Shown here: piece after piece, positions 17,969-25,988 of the stretch | Layout: every line of letters starts with the position of its first letter | Numbering within the stretch: position 1 is the stretch's first letter | NCBI GenBank assembly: GCA_030448025.1 | Contig: JAUJNQ010000005.1 | Span: 65,382 to 106,201, forward strand | Direction of reading: 5' to 3' | Source: Acidimicrobiales bacterium | Lineage (GTDB): Bacteria > Actinomycetota > Acidimicrobiia > Acidimicrobiales > GCA-2861595 | DNA length: 40,820 nucleotides | Position numbers and translations under genes: made by a program | Notes under the pieces: model-generated | Told to the model about the DNA's origin: nothing | Seen by the model: the letters and a program-made list of their open reading frames with translations, nothing else | Databases searched by the model: none

Positions 17969-17980
17969 CTAGGCACTCAA
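17962..17980. promoter_or_regulatory. HAIR-like HspR operator between hsp20 and clpB
   Basis: TTGACA-N7-ACTCAA matches the HAIR consensus CTTGAGT-N7-ACTCAAG with exact 7-base spacing. The right half-site is intact in six of seven bases; the left differs at two inner positions and one outer. The left half also serves as a -35 for clpB (TTGACA, with TATTCC 16 bases downstream) and overlaps the hsp20 -35 on the other strand. HspR itself is not in the window. Confidence 0.6.
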
Positions 17981-18031
17981 TTTTATTCCCTCAAATCGTG
18001 CAGGCAGCGGCGAGCAAGGAGAAATGGTGAC

Positions 18032-20521
18032 GTGAGCATGGCTTTCAGCCCCGACCGGTGGACCCTCAAGACCCAAGAGGCCTTCCAGACCGCGGTGGAG
18101 ACGGCGCGCCCGCAACCATCCCGAGGTGACGCCCGACCACCTGCTGGGCGCCCTGGTGGGCCAGGAGGAGGGGGTGGTGCTTCCCGTGCTCGAAAAGGTG
18201 GGCGTGGCCCCGCTGGCGGCGCGCAACCGCGTGGAGGAGGCACTGGGCCGGCTCCCCAAGGCCTACGGCGCCGACCCGCAGGTCGGCAGGGCGCTTCGGG
18301 AGGTCATGGGTGCGGCCGACGGCGCACGGGGGGAGCTTGGGGACGAGTACCTGTCCACCGAGCACCTCTTGCTGGCCCTCGCCGACCGCCTGAGCCTGGG
18401 CCGTGAGCAACTGCTGGCCGCCCTCCGGGAGGTTCGGGGCAGCCATCGGGTCACGTCACAGAACCCCGAGCAGTCCTACCAGGCCCTCGAGCGCTTCGGC
18501 CGGGATCTCACCGATGCGGCCCGGGCCGGGAAGCTGGACCCGGTCATCGGCCGGGACGACGAGATCCGCCGGGTCATCCAGGTTCTCTCCCGCCGCACCA
18601 AGAACAACCCGGTGCTCATCGGGGAGCCGGGCGTGGGCAAGACGGCCATCGTGGAGGGCCTGGCCCGGCGCATCGTGGAGGGAGACGTCCCCGAGAGCCT
18701 CCGCAACAAGCGCCTCGTCGCCCTGGACCTGTCGTCCATGGTGGCGGGGGCCAAGTACCGGGGCGAGTTCGAGGAGCGCCTGAAGGCCGTGCTCAAGGAG
18801 ATCGCCCACTCCGAGGGCGAGGTGGTCACCTTCATCGACGAGCTGCACACGGTGGTGGGGGCCGGGGAGCCGAGGGCGCCATGGACGCCGGCAACATGAT
18901 CAAGCCCATGCTCGCCCGCGGTGAGTTGCGCATGATCGGCGCCACCACCCTCGACGAGTTCCGCAAGCACATCGAGAAGGACCCCGCCCTGGAGCGGCGG
19001 TTCCAGCAGGTGCTGGTTGGCCAGCCCACAGTGGAGGACACCATCGCCATCCTGCGGGGCCTGAAGGAGCGCTATGAGGTGCACCACGGGGTCCGCATCC
19101 AAGACGCCGCCCTGATGGCCGCTGCCGTGCTCTCCGACCGGTACGTCACGGCGCGGTTCTTGCCCGACAAGGCCATCGACCTGGTGGACGAGGCGGCCAG
19201 CCGCCTGCGCATCGAGATCGACTCCATGCCCACCGAGATCGACGTGGTGGAGCGCCGCATGCGCCAGCTGGAGATCGAGCGGGTGGCTCTCGCCAAGGAG
19301 ACCGACCCCGCCTCCAAGGAGCGACTCGAGGCCCTCGATCGGGAGCTGGCCGAACTCCAGGAGCAGTCGTCGTCCATGAAGGCCCACTGGCTGGGTGAGA
19401 AGGAGGCCATCGCCGAGATCCAGTCGCTCAAGGAGCAGCTCGAGTCCCGTCGCGAGGACGCCGAGCGCTTCGAGCGGGAGGGAGACCTCACCAAGGCGGC
19501 CGAGATCCGCTACGGCGAGCTGCCTCACCTGGAGCGGGCCGTGGCGGAGGCCTCGGCGCGCCTGGCCGAGCTGCAGGCCACCCACAAGATGCTGAAGGAG
19601 GAGGTGGACGAGGAGGACGTGGCCGAGGTCGTCTCCAAGGCCACCGGCATCCCCGTCTCGCGGCTAATGGAGGGCGAGGTCCACAAGCTCGTGCGCATGG
19701 AGGACGTGCTCCATGAGCGGGTCGTGGGCCAGGACGACGCCGTCCACGCCGTGGCTGCAGCCATCCGCCGCAGCCGGGCCGGCCTCTCCGACCCCAACCG
19801 CCCCATCGGCTCGTTCCTCTTCCTCGGGCCCACCGGCGTGGGCAAGACCGAGCTGGCCCGCGCCCTGGCCGGGTTCCTGTTCGATGACGAGCGGGCCATG
19901 GTGCGCATCGACATGGGCGAGTACCAGGAGCGCCACACCGTTGCCCGCCTGGTCGGCGCCCCTCCCGGCTACGTGGGCTACGAGGAGGGCGGCCAGCTCA
20001 CCGAGACCGTTCGACGCCGTCCCTACGCCGTGGTGCTTCTCGACGAGATCGAGAAGGCCCACGCCGACGTGTTCAACGTGCTGCTCCAGGTCCTCGACGA
20101 CGGCCGCCTCACCGACGGCCAGGGCCGCACCGTGGACTTCACCAACGTGGTGCTGGTGATGACGTCCAACCTCCAGGGCGAGCCGGCCGACTTCTTCAAG
20201 CCCGAGTTCGTCAACCGCATCGACGACATCATCCGCTTCCGGGCTCTCACCCAGGACGACATCGCCCGTATCGTGACCATCCAGCTCGAGCACCTGCGCC
20301 GCCGCTTGGCTCAGCGGCGCCTGTCCCTGGAGCTGAACGACGACGCCTTGGCCTGGCTGGCGCAGCGGGGCTATGACCCGGTCTACGGGGCTCGTCCGCT
20401 CAAGCGGGTCATACAGCGAGAGGTGTCCGACAAACTGGCCCTGGCCCTGCTCGAGGGCGAGTACCAGGAGGGCGGCACGGTGAAGGTCGACGTCGAGGGC
20501 GACGCCATCGTGCTGCGGTAG
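18032..20521 (+). CDS. clpB: ClpB ATP-dependent disaggregase, with two apparent single-base frameshifts
   Basis: About 829 aa after repair, from GTG 18032 with AAGGAG 10 bases upstream. N-domain: [22 protein letters not shown] then [17 protein letters not shown]1: Walker [11 protein letters not shown] and Walker [15 protein letters not shown] coiled-coil middle domain follows (about 390-510). NBD2: [26 protein letters not shown] and PEFVNRIDD. An extra C at 18109-18111 and a missing G at 18864-18867 break the frame; repairing them gives the canonical sequence, so the gene is probably intact in the organism. In NBD2 the segment [21 protein letters not shown] lacks some 25 residues usually found between the sensor-1 strand and PEFxNR. 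ClpB rescues aggregated proteins with DnaK. Confidence 0.92.
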
Positions 20522-20534
20522 CGCCGTCTGGCCC

Positions 20535-21083
20535 TCACTCGCTCCAGGAAGCGTCGGGGAACTCCGGTGGCCATCCCGGCATGGGGAGCTTGTTGCTGCC
20601 GGCGTGGGCCACCAGCCATCCGCTTTCGGTGTTGTGCATCAGGAACGGCCGGGCCACGTACAGGGTCTCGTCGGTGGCGATGACCGGTTCCTCCTCGCGC
20701 GAGTACACGACGACCTCGTAATCCGGGCCCATGGCACGACCGCGGTTGGCAACGCTCCAGCGCCCGAGGTCGAACTCCTGCCAGGTCTGGTGGTACGTCG
20801 CGATGACCACGTCGGCGAAGTCATCCCACAAAGGGTGGGCCGGCCCCTCGTCACAAATCGAGGCGGCCACGTCGTCGAGGCTCTCGCCGACCAGGTCGGG
20901 TTCGCCTCTTTGGGGCCACAGCCAGGCCTGAACCTGGGCCAGGCGGAAGGCATCGTCGGTCAGCTGCCAGGCCTCTTCCCAGTCGCCGTCCTCCATAACC
21001 GCAGTGATCCAACGCCGAGCCACCCGGGCCGGCCTCTCCCTGCCGGCGCCGTTCGAGCCTCCGACCGTCGATGGACCGCTCAC
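20535..21083 (-). CDS. Hypothetical protein
   Basis: 182 aa from GTG 21083. No signal peptide or membrane helix. The pattern ARRWITAVMEDGDWEEAWQLTDDAFRLAQVQAWLW near the N-terminus and the beta-rich C-terminal part (YEVVVYSREEEPVIATDETLYVARPFLMHNTESGWLVAHAG) is reminiscent of small cystatin/NTF2-like alpha+beta folds, a weak resemblance only. It converges on clpB with 13 bases between stops and is divergent from the CASTOR-like channel gene, with start codons 18 bases apart. Confidence 0.6.
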   Translation of the reverse strand: MSGPSTVGGSNGAGRERPARVARRWITAVMEDGDWEEAWQLTDDAFRLAQVQAWLWPQRGEPDLVGESLDDVAASICDEGPAHPLWDDFADVVIATYHQTWQEFDLGRWSVANRGRAMGPDYEVVVYSREEEPVIATDETLYVARPFLMHNTESGWLVAHAGSNKLPMPGWPPEFPDASWSE

Positions 21084-21088
21084 GCCCG

Positions 21089-21094
21089 TAGATT
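21089..21094 (+). promoter_or_regulatory. -10 box TAGATT, leaderless start of the channel gene
   Basis: TAGATT ends 7 bases before the ATG at 21102 and there is no Shine-Dalgarno, so the message is probably leaderless. The divergent hypothetical gene starts at 21083, so the two promoters overlap. Confidence 0.45.
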
Positions 21095-21101
21095 CTCACC
21101 G

Positions 21102-23009
21102 ATGGGCACCCAACGACGTGCTCGGTACACGCTGCGACAGCGACTGGGTTACCGAATGGACAACCTGTTCTCCCGTGGCGCCACTGGGATGGTGGCCTGG
21201 CTGGGCGTGGCCACGCTCGGCCTCATCCTGGTGACCACCACCCTGGCCACGGTGGCCGGGATCGGCCCCGAGGGCGAGGGCGTCGGGTTCATCGAGTCCC
21301 TGTGGCTGAACATGTTGCGCACCCTGGACCCCGGGACCATGGGCGCCGACGTCGGGTGGCCGTTCAGGATCATCTCCCTCGTCGCCACGCTCGGCGGCAT
21401 CTTGATCGTCAGCTCACTGATCGGGCTCCTGGCCAGCGCCATCAGCGCCAAGGTCGAAGAGCTCCAGCGGGGCAAGACCCTGGTGCTGGAGGCTGGTCAC
21501 ACGCTGGTGCTCGGTTGGTCCCCGAAGATCTTCCCCATCCTGTCGGAGCTGCTACTGGCCAATGCCAACCAACGGTCGGCCTCGATCGTCGTACTCGCTC
21601 CCGTGGCCAAGAGCGAGATGGACGAACAGATCCGTTCCCGGGTCGGCACCCGACGCAACGTGCGGATCCTCTGCCGCACGGGCGTGCCGTTCGAGCATGC
21701 CGACCTGAGCATCACCAATGCTCAGTACGCCAAGTCGATCATCGCCCTCGGTTCGGACGAGGTCGACCAGGACGCCCAAGTGATCAAGACCGTGCTGGCG
21801 CTGGTGGGCAACGAGCTCGTTCCCCGGGACGTGCCCGTGGTGGCCGAGGTCACCCACCGCCGCAACGCCGACGCACTGCGGGCCGCCACCGGCAATCAGG
21901 TGGTCGTCATCCAGCCCTCCGAGATCATCGCCCACATCACGGCTCAGATCTCCCGCCAACCAGGCCTCAGCGTCGTCTACCAGGAGCTGCTCGACTTCGA
22001 CGGCGACGAGATCTACTTCCACCATGAAGCGGGGCTAGTGGGCAGGACATTCGGTGACTGCCTGAACGCCTTCGAGTCGTCCGCCGTGATGGGCGTGCGT
22101 TCAGCCAACGGACGTGTACGGCTGAAACCGCCGATGAACATGGTCTTCGCTCCCGGTGACGAGATCATCGCCATCGCCGAGGACGACGACATGATTGCCA
22201 TGACCGGGATCACGGGCGTGGAGCCGCCGACGCCGCTCCACCGCGAGCCCCTCACCCAGTCCACGCCCGAGTGCATTCTCGTGCTGGGCTGGAACGATCT
22301 GGGCCCGCTCATTCTCCGAGAGCTCGATCGCTACGTCGCCCCCGGGTCCAAGGCCAAGATCGCCCTCGACCGGGAGCTGGTAGGGGTCGGGGCCACCGAA
22401 CTCGCCCACGAGCTCACCAACCTCTCCGTTCAGTTCGAGGATGCCGGCAAGGACCACGACGACGTGGACCGGCTTCTCCGCGAGGACGGGTACGCCAACG
22501 TGATGATCCTTTGCTACCGGCACGGTGTGACCGAGGCCCAGGCCGATGCCAGGGCCTTGATGACGCTGCTGCAGACGCTGCAGACGTCGGAGAGGCTCGA
22601 CCGATCCGTCCACGTCATCACCGAGCTGCTCGACGTCCGCGACGTCCGCTTGGCACCGCAGACCACCGCCGACCACTTCGTGGTGAGCGAGCGGCTGAGC
22701 AGCCTCCTTCTCGTGCAGCTGTCTGAGAACATGGAGCTGCTCGGCGTCTTCACCGATCTCTTCGATGCCGAGGGCGCGGAGATCTACCTCCGACCGGCGA
22801 GCCACTACCTGGTCCCAGGGGAGACGGTCCAGTTCTCCTCGCTGGTCGAGGCAGGCGGGAGGCGGGAGGAGGTCGTCCTCGGGTACCGGATCGCCTCCCT
22901 CGCCCATTCGGAGGAAGAGAGCTTCGGCGTCTTCCTCAACCCGCCCAAGTCCAGCTCTCTGACGCTCGGTCTCGATGACTCGCTGATCGTCCTTGCCGAA
23001 GATGCCTGA
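21102..23009 (+). CDS. CASTOR/POLLUX-like ion channel with RCK-type domains
   Basis: 635 aa from ATG 21102. The N-terminal region has a membrane helix at about 28-48, a pore-like loop (ESLWLNMLRTLDPGTMGADVGWPFR) and a second helix (IISLVATLGGILIVSSLIGLLASAI). This layout, with the pore sequence LDPGTMG in place of TVGYG, is that of the plant CASTOR/POLLUX (DMI1) channels and their bacterial relatives. Two Rossmann-like regulatory halves follow: GHTLVLGWSPKIFPILSEL at about 128-146 and CILVLGWNDLGPLILREL at about 388-405. The plant proteins are nuclear-envelope cation channels in symbiotic calcium signalling; the bacterial role is not established. No partner gene is obvious. Confidence 0.85.
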   Translation: MGTQRRARYTLRQRLGYRMDNLFSRGATGMVAWLGVATLGLILVTTTLATVAGIGPEGEGVGFIESLWLNMLRTLDPGTMGADVGWPFRIISLVATLGGILIVSSLIGLLASAISAKVEELQRGKTLVLEAGHTLVLGWSPKIFPILSELLLANANQRSASIVVLAPVAKSEMDEQIRSRVGTRRNVRILCRTGVPFEHADLSITNAQYAKSIIALGSDEVDQDAQVIKTVLALVGNELVPRDVPVVAEVTHRRNADALRAATGNQVVVIQPSEIIAHITAQISRQPGLSVVYQELLDFDGDEIYFHHEAGLVGRTFGDCLNAFESSAVMGVRSANGRVRLKPPMNMVFAPGDEIIAIAEDDDMIAMTGITGVEPPTPLHREPLTQSTPECILVLGWNDLGPLILRELDRYVAPGSKAKIALDRELVGVGATELAHELTNLSVQFEDAGKDHDDVDRLLREDGYANVMILCYRHGVTEAQADARALMTLLQTLQTSERLDRSVHVITELLDVRDVRLAPQTTADHFVVSERLSSLLLVQLSENMELLGVFTDLFDAEGAEIYLRPASHYLVPGETVQFSSLVEAGGRREEVVLGYRIASLAHSEEESFGVFLNPPKSSSLTLGLDDSLIVLAEDA

Positions 23010-23010
23010 G

Positions 23011-23292
23011 TCAGGACTTGAGCAGTCGCTCTACGGCCGCCGTGGCCTCGGTGACCTTGGCCGATGCCTCCGCCCCGCCCTTGGCCGCGGCCTCGGTGAC
23101 GCAGTGCTCCAAGTGGCCGTGGAGGAGCCCGACGGCCACGCTGTGGAGGGCCTTGTTCACGGCGGAGATCTGAGTCAGGACGTCGATGCAGTACGTGTCC
23201 TCGTCGATCAGCCGCTGCAGGCCCCGCACCTGCCCCTCGATGCGCCGGAGCCGCTTGATGTAGTCGTCTCGCTGCACCGTGTAGCCCTGCAT
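23011..23292 (-). CDS. csoR: CsoR-family copper-sensing repressor
   Basis: 93 aa, all-helical DUF156 fold. The Cu(I) ligand set of CsoR is present with exact spacing: Cys35 (TYCIDVLTQISAV), His60 and Cys64 (LLHGHLEHCV). This separates it from the nickel (RcnR) and formaldehyde (FrmR) branches, though only ligands are compared here. AAGAGG lies about 7 bases before the ATG. Copper binding releases the tetramer from DNA. It is divergent from the DUF305 lipoprotein gene, whose promoter holds a CsoR-type operator; the same site may autoregulate csoR. Confidence 0.92.
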   Translation of the reverse strand: MQGYTVQRDDYIKRLRRIEGQVRGLQRLIDEDTYCIDVLTQISAVNKALHSVAVGLLHGHLEHCVTEAAAKGGAEASAKVTEATAAVERLLKS

Positions 23293-23320
23293 CCCGGACC
23301 TCTTCCTCGTGATTCACGCC

Positions 23321-23349
23321 ATGACAACTTTACCCTGGGAGGGTATACT
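23321..23349 (+). promoter_or_regulatory. Promoter of the DUF305 gene
   Basis: ATGACA (23321-23326) and TATACT (23344-23349) are separated by 17 bases, each matching the sigma-70 consensus in five of six positions. It is the best housekeeping-type promoter in the window. Confidence 0.65.
23331..23345. promoter_or_regulatory. CsoR-type operator TACCC-TGGGA-GGGTA
   Basis: A perfect 5-base inverted repeat around a 5-base centre, the form seen at CsoR sites (TACCC...GGGTA). It fills the spacer between the -35 and -10 boxes of the DUF305 promoter, so repressor binding would block transcription until copper enters the cell. Confidence 0.65.
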
Positions 23350-23382
23350 CCTCCCCTTGCCTCGACAAGGAGGACCATCCAC

Positions 23383-23931
23383 ATGAAGCGTCTCCTCACC
23401 GTGCTCGCCCTCTTGGGTCTGGCCCTGGCCGCGTGCGCGAGCAAGGAAGAGGCCAAGAAGCACAACGAGGCCGACATCGAGTTCGTGCAGGGCATGATCC
23501 CCCACCACGAGCAAGCCCTTCACATGTCAGAGCTGGCGGCCAAGCACGCCAACAGCCCCGACGTGAAGACCATCGCCTCCACCATCACCACCAAGCAGGA
23601 GGAGGAGATCAAGACCATGGAGACGCTGCTCCACGAGTGGGGGGTCAAGCCGGAGAAGGCTGGTGGACACGACGCCCATGGAGGGGCCGGCACCATGCAT
23701 CCGGGCATGTTGTCCGACTCGAAGCTGAAGGAGCTGGAGGAGGCCAGGGGTGTCGAGTTCGACAAGCTCTTCCTGAAGGGCATGGTGGAGCATCACAAGG
23801 GCGCCATCACCATGGCCGAGGAGGCTGAGCACAAGGGCGAGAACAAGGAGGTCAAGAAGCTGGCCGCCGAGATCAAGCGCGCTCAGGAGCGCGAGATCGA
23901 GGAGATGGAGAAGGAGCTGGTGGGGCTCTAG
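23383..23931 (+). CDS. DUF305 lipoprotein, probably copper-related
   Basis: 182 aa with AAGGAGGA 8 bases before the ATG. The signal peptide MKRLLTVLALLGLALAAC ends in a lipobox LAAC (Cys18), so the mature protein is anchored to the outer face of the cytoplasmic membrane. The DUF305 four-helix ferritin-like fold shows its twin motifs, MIPHHEQALHMSELA and MVEHHKGAITMAEEA, with a His/Met-rich linker (GHDAHGGAGTMHPGM). His and Met are copper ligands. The CsoR operator in the promoter and the divergent csoR support a role in copper binding or efflux. Its biochemical activity is not established. Confidence 0.88.
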   Translation: MKRLLTVLALLGLALAACASKEEAKKHNEADIEFVQGMIPHHEQALHMSELAAKHANSPDVKTIASTITTKQEEEIKTMETLLHEWGVKPEKAGGHDAHGGAGTMHPGMLSDSKLKELEEARGVEFDKLFLKGMVEHHKGAITMAEEAEHKGENKEVKKLAAEIKRAQEREIEEMEKELVGL

Positions 23932-23952
23932 CGAGAGGGCGTGCGCGACTGC

Positions 23953-24717
23953 TCAGCTCATGGCGTTGGCCATGGCCGCCATCAGCAGTAGCCCGCCGTC
24001 CACCACGAACGAAGCGCCCGTGGTGTAGGAGGCCTCGGGACTGGCCAGGTGGACGATGGCGTGGGCGATCTCCCTGGCGTCGCCCGGCCGGCCGAGGGGG
24101 ATGCCGGGGCGGTCCTTCTTCGTCGGGTCTTCGTCGTGCTGGCCGGTCATGGGGGTGGCGATCTCGCCCGGGGCGACGGCGTTGACGGTGACACCGTGCT
24201 CGGCCAGCTCCAGGGCCATCACCTTGGTGAGCAGGCCCAGTCCGCCCTTCGAGGCGCAGTAGGCCGCCGCCCCCTCGAGCGGCACGTGCTCGTGCACCGA
24301 CGTGACGTTCACGATCCGGCCTCCCCGGCCGGAGCCCACCATGCGCCGGGCGGCCCGCTGGGAGCAGAGGAAGGCACCGCTCAGGTTGATGTCGAGGACA
24401 TGGCGCCATTGGTCGAAGCTCTGCTCGAGGAACGGCGCCGAGACGCCGGTGCCGGCGTTGTTCACCAGCACGTCGAGGCCCCCCAGGGCATCGGCCAGCT
24501 CGTCGATCACGCCGGCTGCCTCAGGAAGTTGGGTGAGGTCCAGGCGGCGGAGCTCGGCTCGCCGGCCCAACCCCTCGATCTCCTCCACCGTCCCCGTGGC
24601 GCCGGCCTCGTCCTCGTGCCAGGTGACGCCCACGTCGCAGCCGGCCTCGGCCAGGGCCACGGCGGTGGCCTTGCCGATGCCCGAGTCCGAAGCGGTGACG
24701 ATGGCGACTCTGCTCAT
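23953..24717 (-). CDS. Short-chain dehydrogenase/reductase
   Basis: 254 aa from ATG 24717 with GGAG upstream. Classical SDR: cofactor motif VTASDSGIGKATA (Ala-Ser replaces the usual Gly-Gly in TGxxxGIG), NNAG, the catalytic Ser in VNVTSVHEH and YxxxK in AAYCASKGG, then the C-terminal GASFVVDGG. An acidic or basic cofactor-selecting residue cannot be judged with certainty. The substrate is unknown; similar sequences are annotated as sugar or 3-oxoacyl reductases. It lies 13 bases downstream of the baeRF2-like gene on the same strand, so the two are probably co-transcribed. Confidence 0.85.
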   Translation of the reverse strand: MSRVAIVTASDSGIGKATAVALAEAGCDVGVTWHEDEAGATGTVEEIEGLGRRAELRRLDLTQLPEAAGVIDELADALGGLDVLVNNAGTGVSAPFLEQSFDQWRHVLDINLSGAFLCSQRAARRMVGSGRGGRIVNVTSVHEHVPLEGAAAYCASKGGLGLLTKVMALELAEHGVTVNAVAPGEIATPMTGQHDEDPTKKDRPGIPLGRPGDAREIAHAIVHLASPEASYTTGASFVVDGGLLLMAAMANAMS

Positions 24718-24730
24718 GACGCTCCCACGC

Positions 24731-25882
24731 TCATGATGACGCCACTGGCCCGGAGCTCCAACGAAGAATCGCCCCGAGGCCGTCGGCGGGGCCGTCGGCG
24801 CCAGTCTGGCCCGGGATGACACGCACGCTCGCGCCAGTGCCGAGGGCAGCGCGCACGGCCACGTCCACCAGCCGGGCCCGCTGGTGCTCGTTCACACCCA
24901 TGGCTTGGATGGTGTCCTCGGTGAGCGCCACGTGGGTGGGCTCGGGGCCGAACCAGCCCTGGCGGTCGTCAGCGGGGTCGTCGTGGACCAGGAGCGTCTC
25001 CACCTGGGCCATGGCCAGTGCTTCCAGGGTGCGGGCCGGGCCGTCGGAGGCCTTGTCGTCCTGGCCCGATTCCTCCCGGAACTTGGCCAGCATTACGTCG
25101 GTGTCATGGGCCACGGCGGCCTCCACCAGCCGGTCCACGTCGGTGACCACGTCATCTATGGAACCGTCCACGGACCGCCCGCCATCCACGACCTCCAGCT
25201 TGTCCAGCACCTCCCTGGGCAACGCCTCCTTCAGCAGCTCGATGGCACGGACGTCGCCGGCGGTCACTACCAGCCTGGCGTCGACGTGGTGGAAGAGCCG
25301 CACGACCTCTTCGCTCACGGCCTTGGCGTTCTGCTCCCAGAGACTCTCCACCCGGTGGTGGTTGCGCCGCTGCGATTCACCATGGGGGGCCGACGAACCC
25401 ACCAGGTCCTGTCCCCCTCGAGCCTCTCGCTGGATGTTGGGAGCAGCGGCCCGCAAGCCGAACAGGTCCGCTCCCCGGCTGTCGGCCAGGACGGCCACGT
25501 GGGGCGGCGACGCCTGGCGCCACCTCAGCACCCCCGTCAAGAGAGGCAACGGCGCCCATCGCCCCAGGTCCTCTGCGGGCGGGTCGGGATGATGCTCCAC
25601 CTGGAGCAGACCGCCGGGGGTGGCGAACACCGCCATGCACTGCCCCATCAGATGGGCGTCGGCAACGAGAGGGTCGACCGCCTCCAGCACGCCCTCGGGG
25701 GCACCCTCCCCGGCCAGAGTCGATCGCAGCGACTTCCAGCGCTGCTCGGCCCGTTGGGCGGCGTTGTCGATCTCCGCTTCGGTGGTGAGGTACACGGAGA
25801 GGAAGGGGCCGTCGCCCAGCACGAGCTCGGTGAGCTCGGGGGCGGTCACGGCCACACGGGGGTTAGCGCCTGAGTGTTCCAT
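24731..25882 (-). CDS. baeRF2 / Rv2629-like protein (Vms1-type release-factor fold)
   Basis: 383 aa from ATG 25882. The N-terminal PFLSVYLTTEAEIDNAAQRAEQRWKSLR, central VAVLADSRGADLFGL...HRVESLWEQNAKAVSEEV and ARLVVTAGDVRAIELLKEAL match the bacterial family containing mycobacterial Rv2629, now named baeRF2 for its eRF1-like fold. Relatives of Vms1/ANKZF1 cleave peptidyl-tRNA on stalled ribosomes; such activity here is inference. Rv2629 is induced in hypoxia and dormancy, which would fit a stress role. It is the first gene of a pair with the SDR. Confidence 0.75.
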   Translation of the reverse strand: MEHSGANPRVAVTAPELTELVLGDGPFLSVYLTTEAEIDNAAQRAEQRWKSLRSTLAGEGAPEGVLEAVDPLVADAHLMGQCMAVFATPGGLLQVEHHPDPPAEDLGRWAPLPLLTGVLRWRQASPPHVAVLADSRGADLFGLRAAAPNIQREARGGQDLVGSSAPHGESQRRNHHRVESLWEQNAKAVSEEVVRLFHHVDARLVVTAGDVRAIELLKEALPREVLDKLEVVDGGRSVDGSIDDVVTDVDRLVEAAVAHDTDVMLAKFREESGQDDKASDGPARTLEALAMAQVETLLVHDDPADDRQGWFGPEPTHVALTEDTIQAMGVNEHQRARLVDVAVRAALGTGASVRVIPGQTGADGPADGLGAILRWSSGPVASS

Positions 25883-25988
25883 CGGGCCAGTCTGCCCGGT
25901 TCCCGCCGCCACGCGCCCGCCGCCGGCAGGGCAGGCTCTCGAGTCGGTTGACGGCTTTACCGGAGTTCGCCGTCGCCTCTGACGCCTC

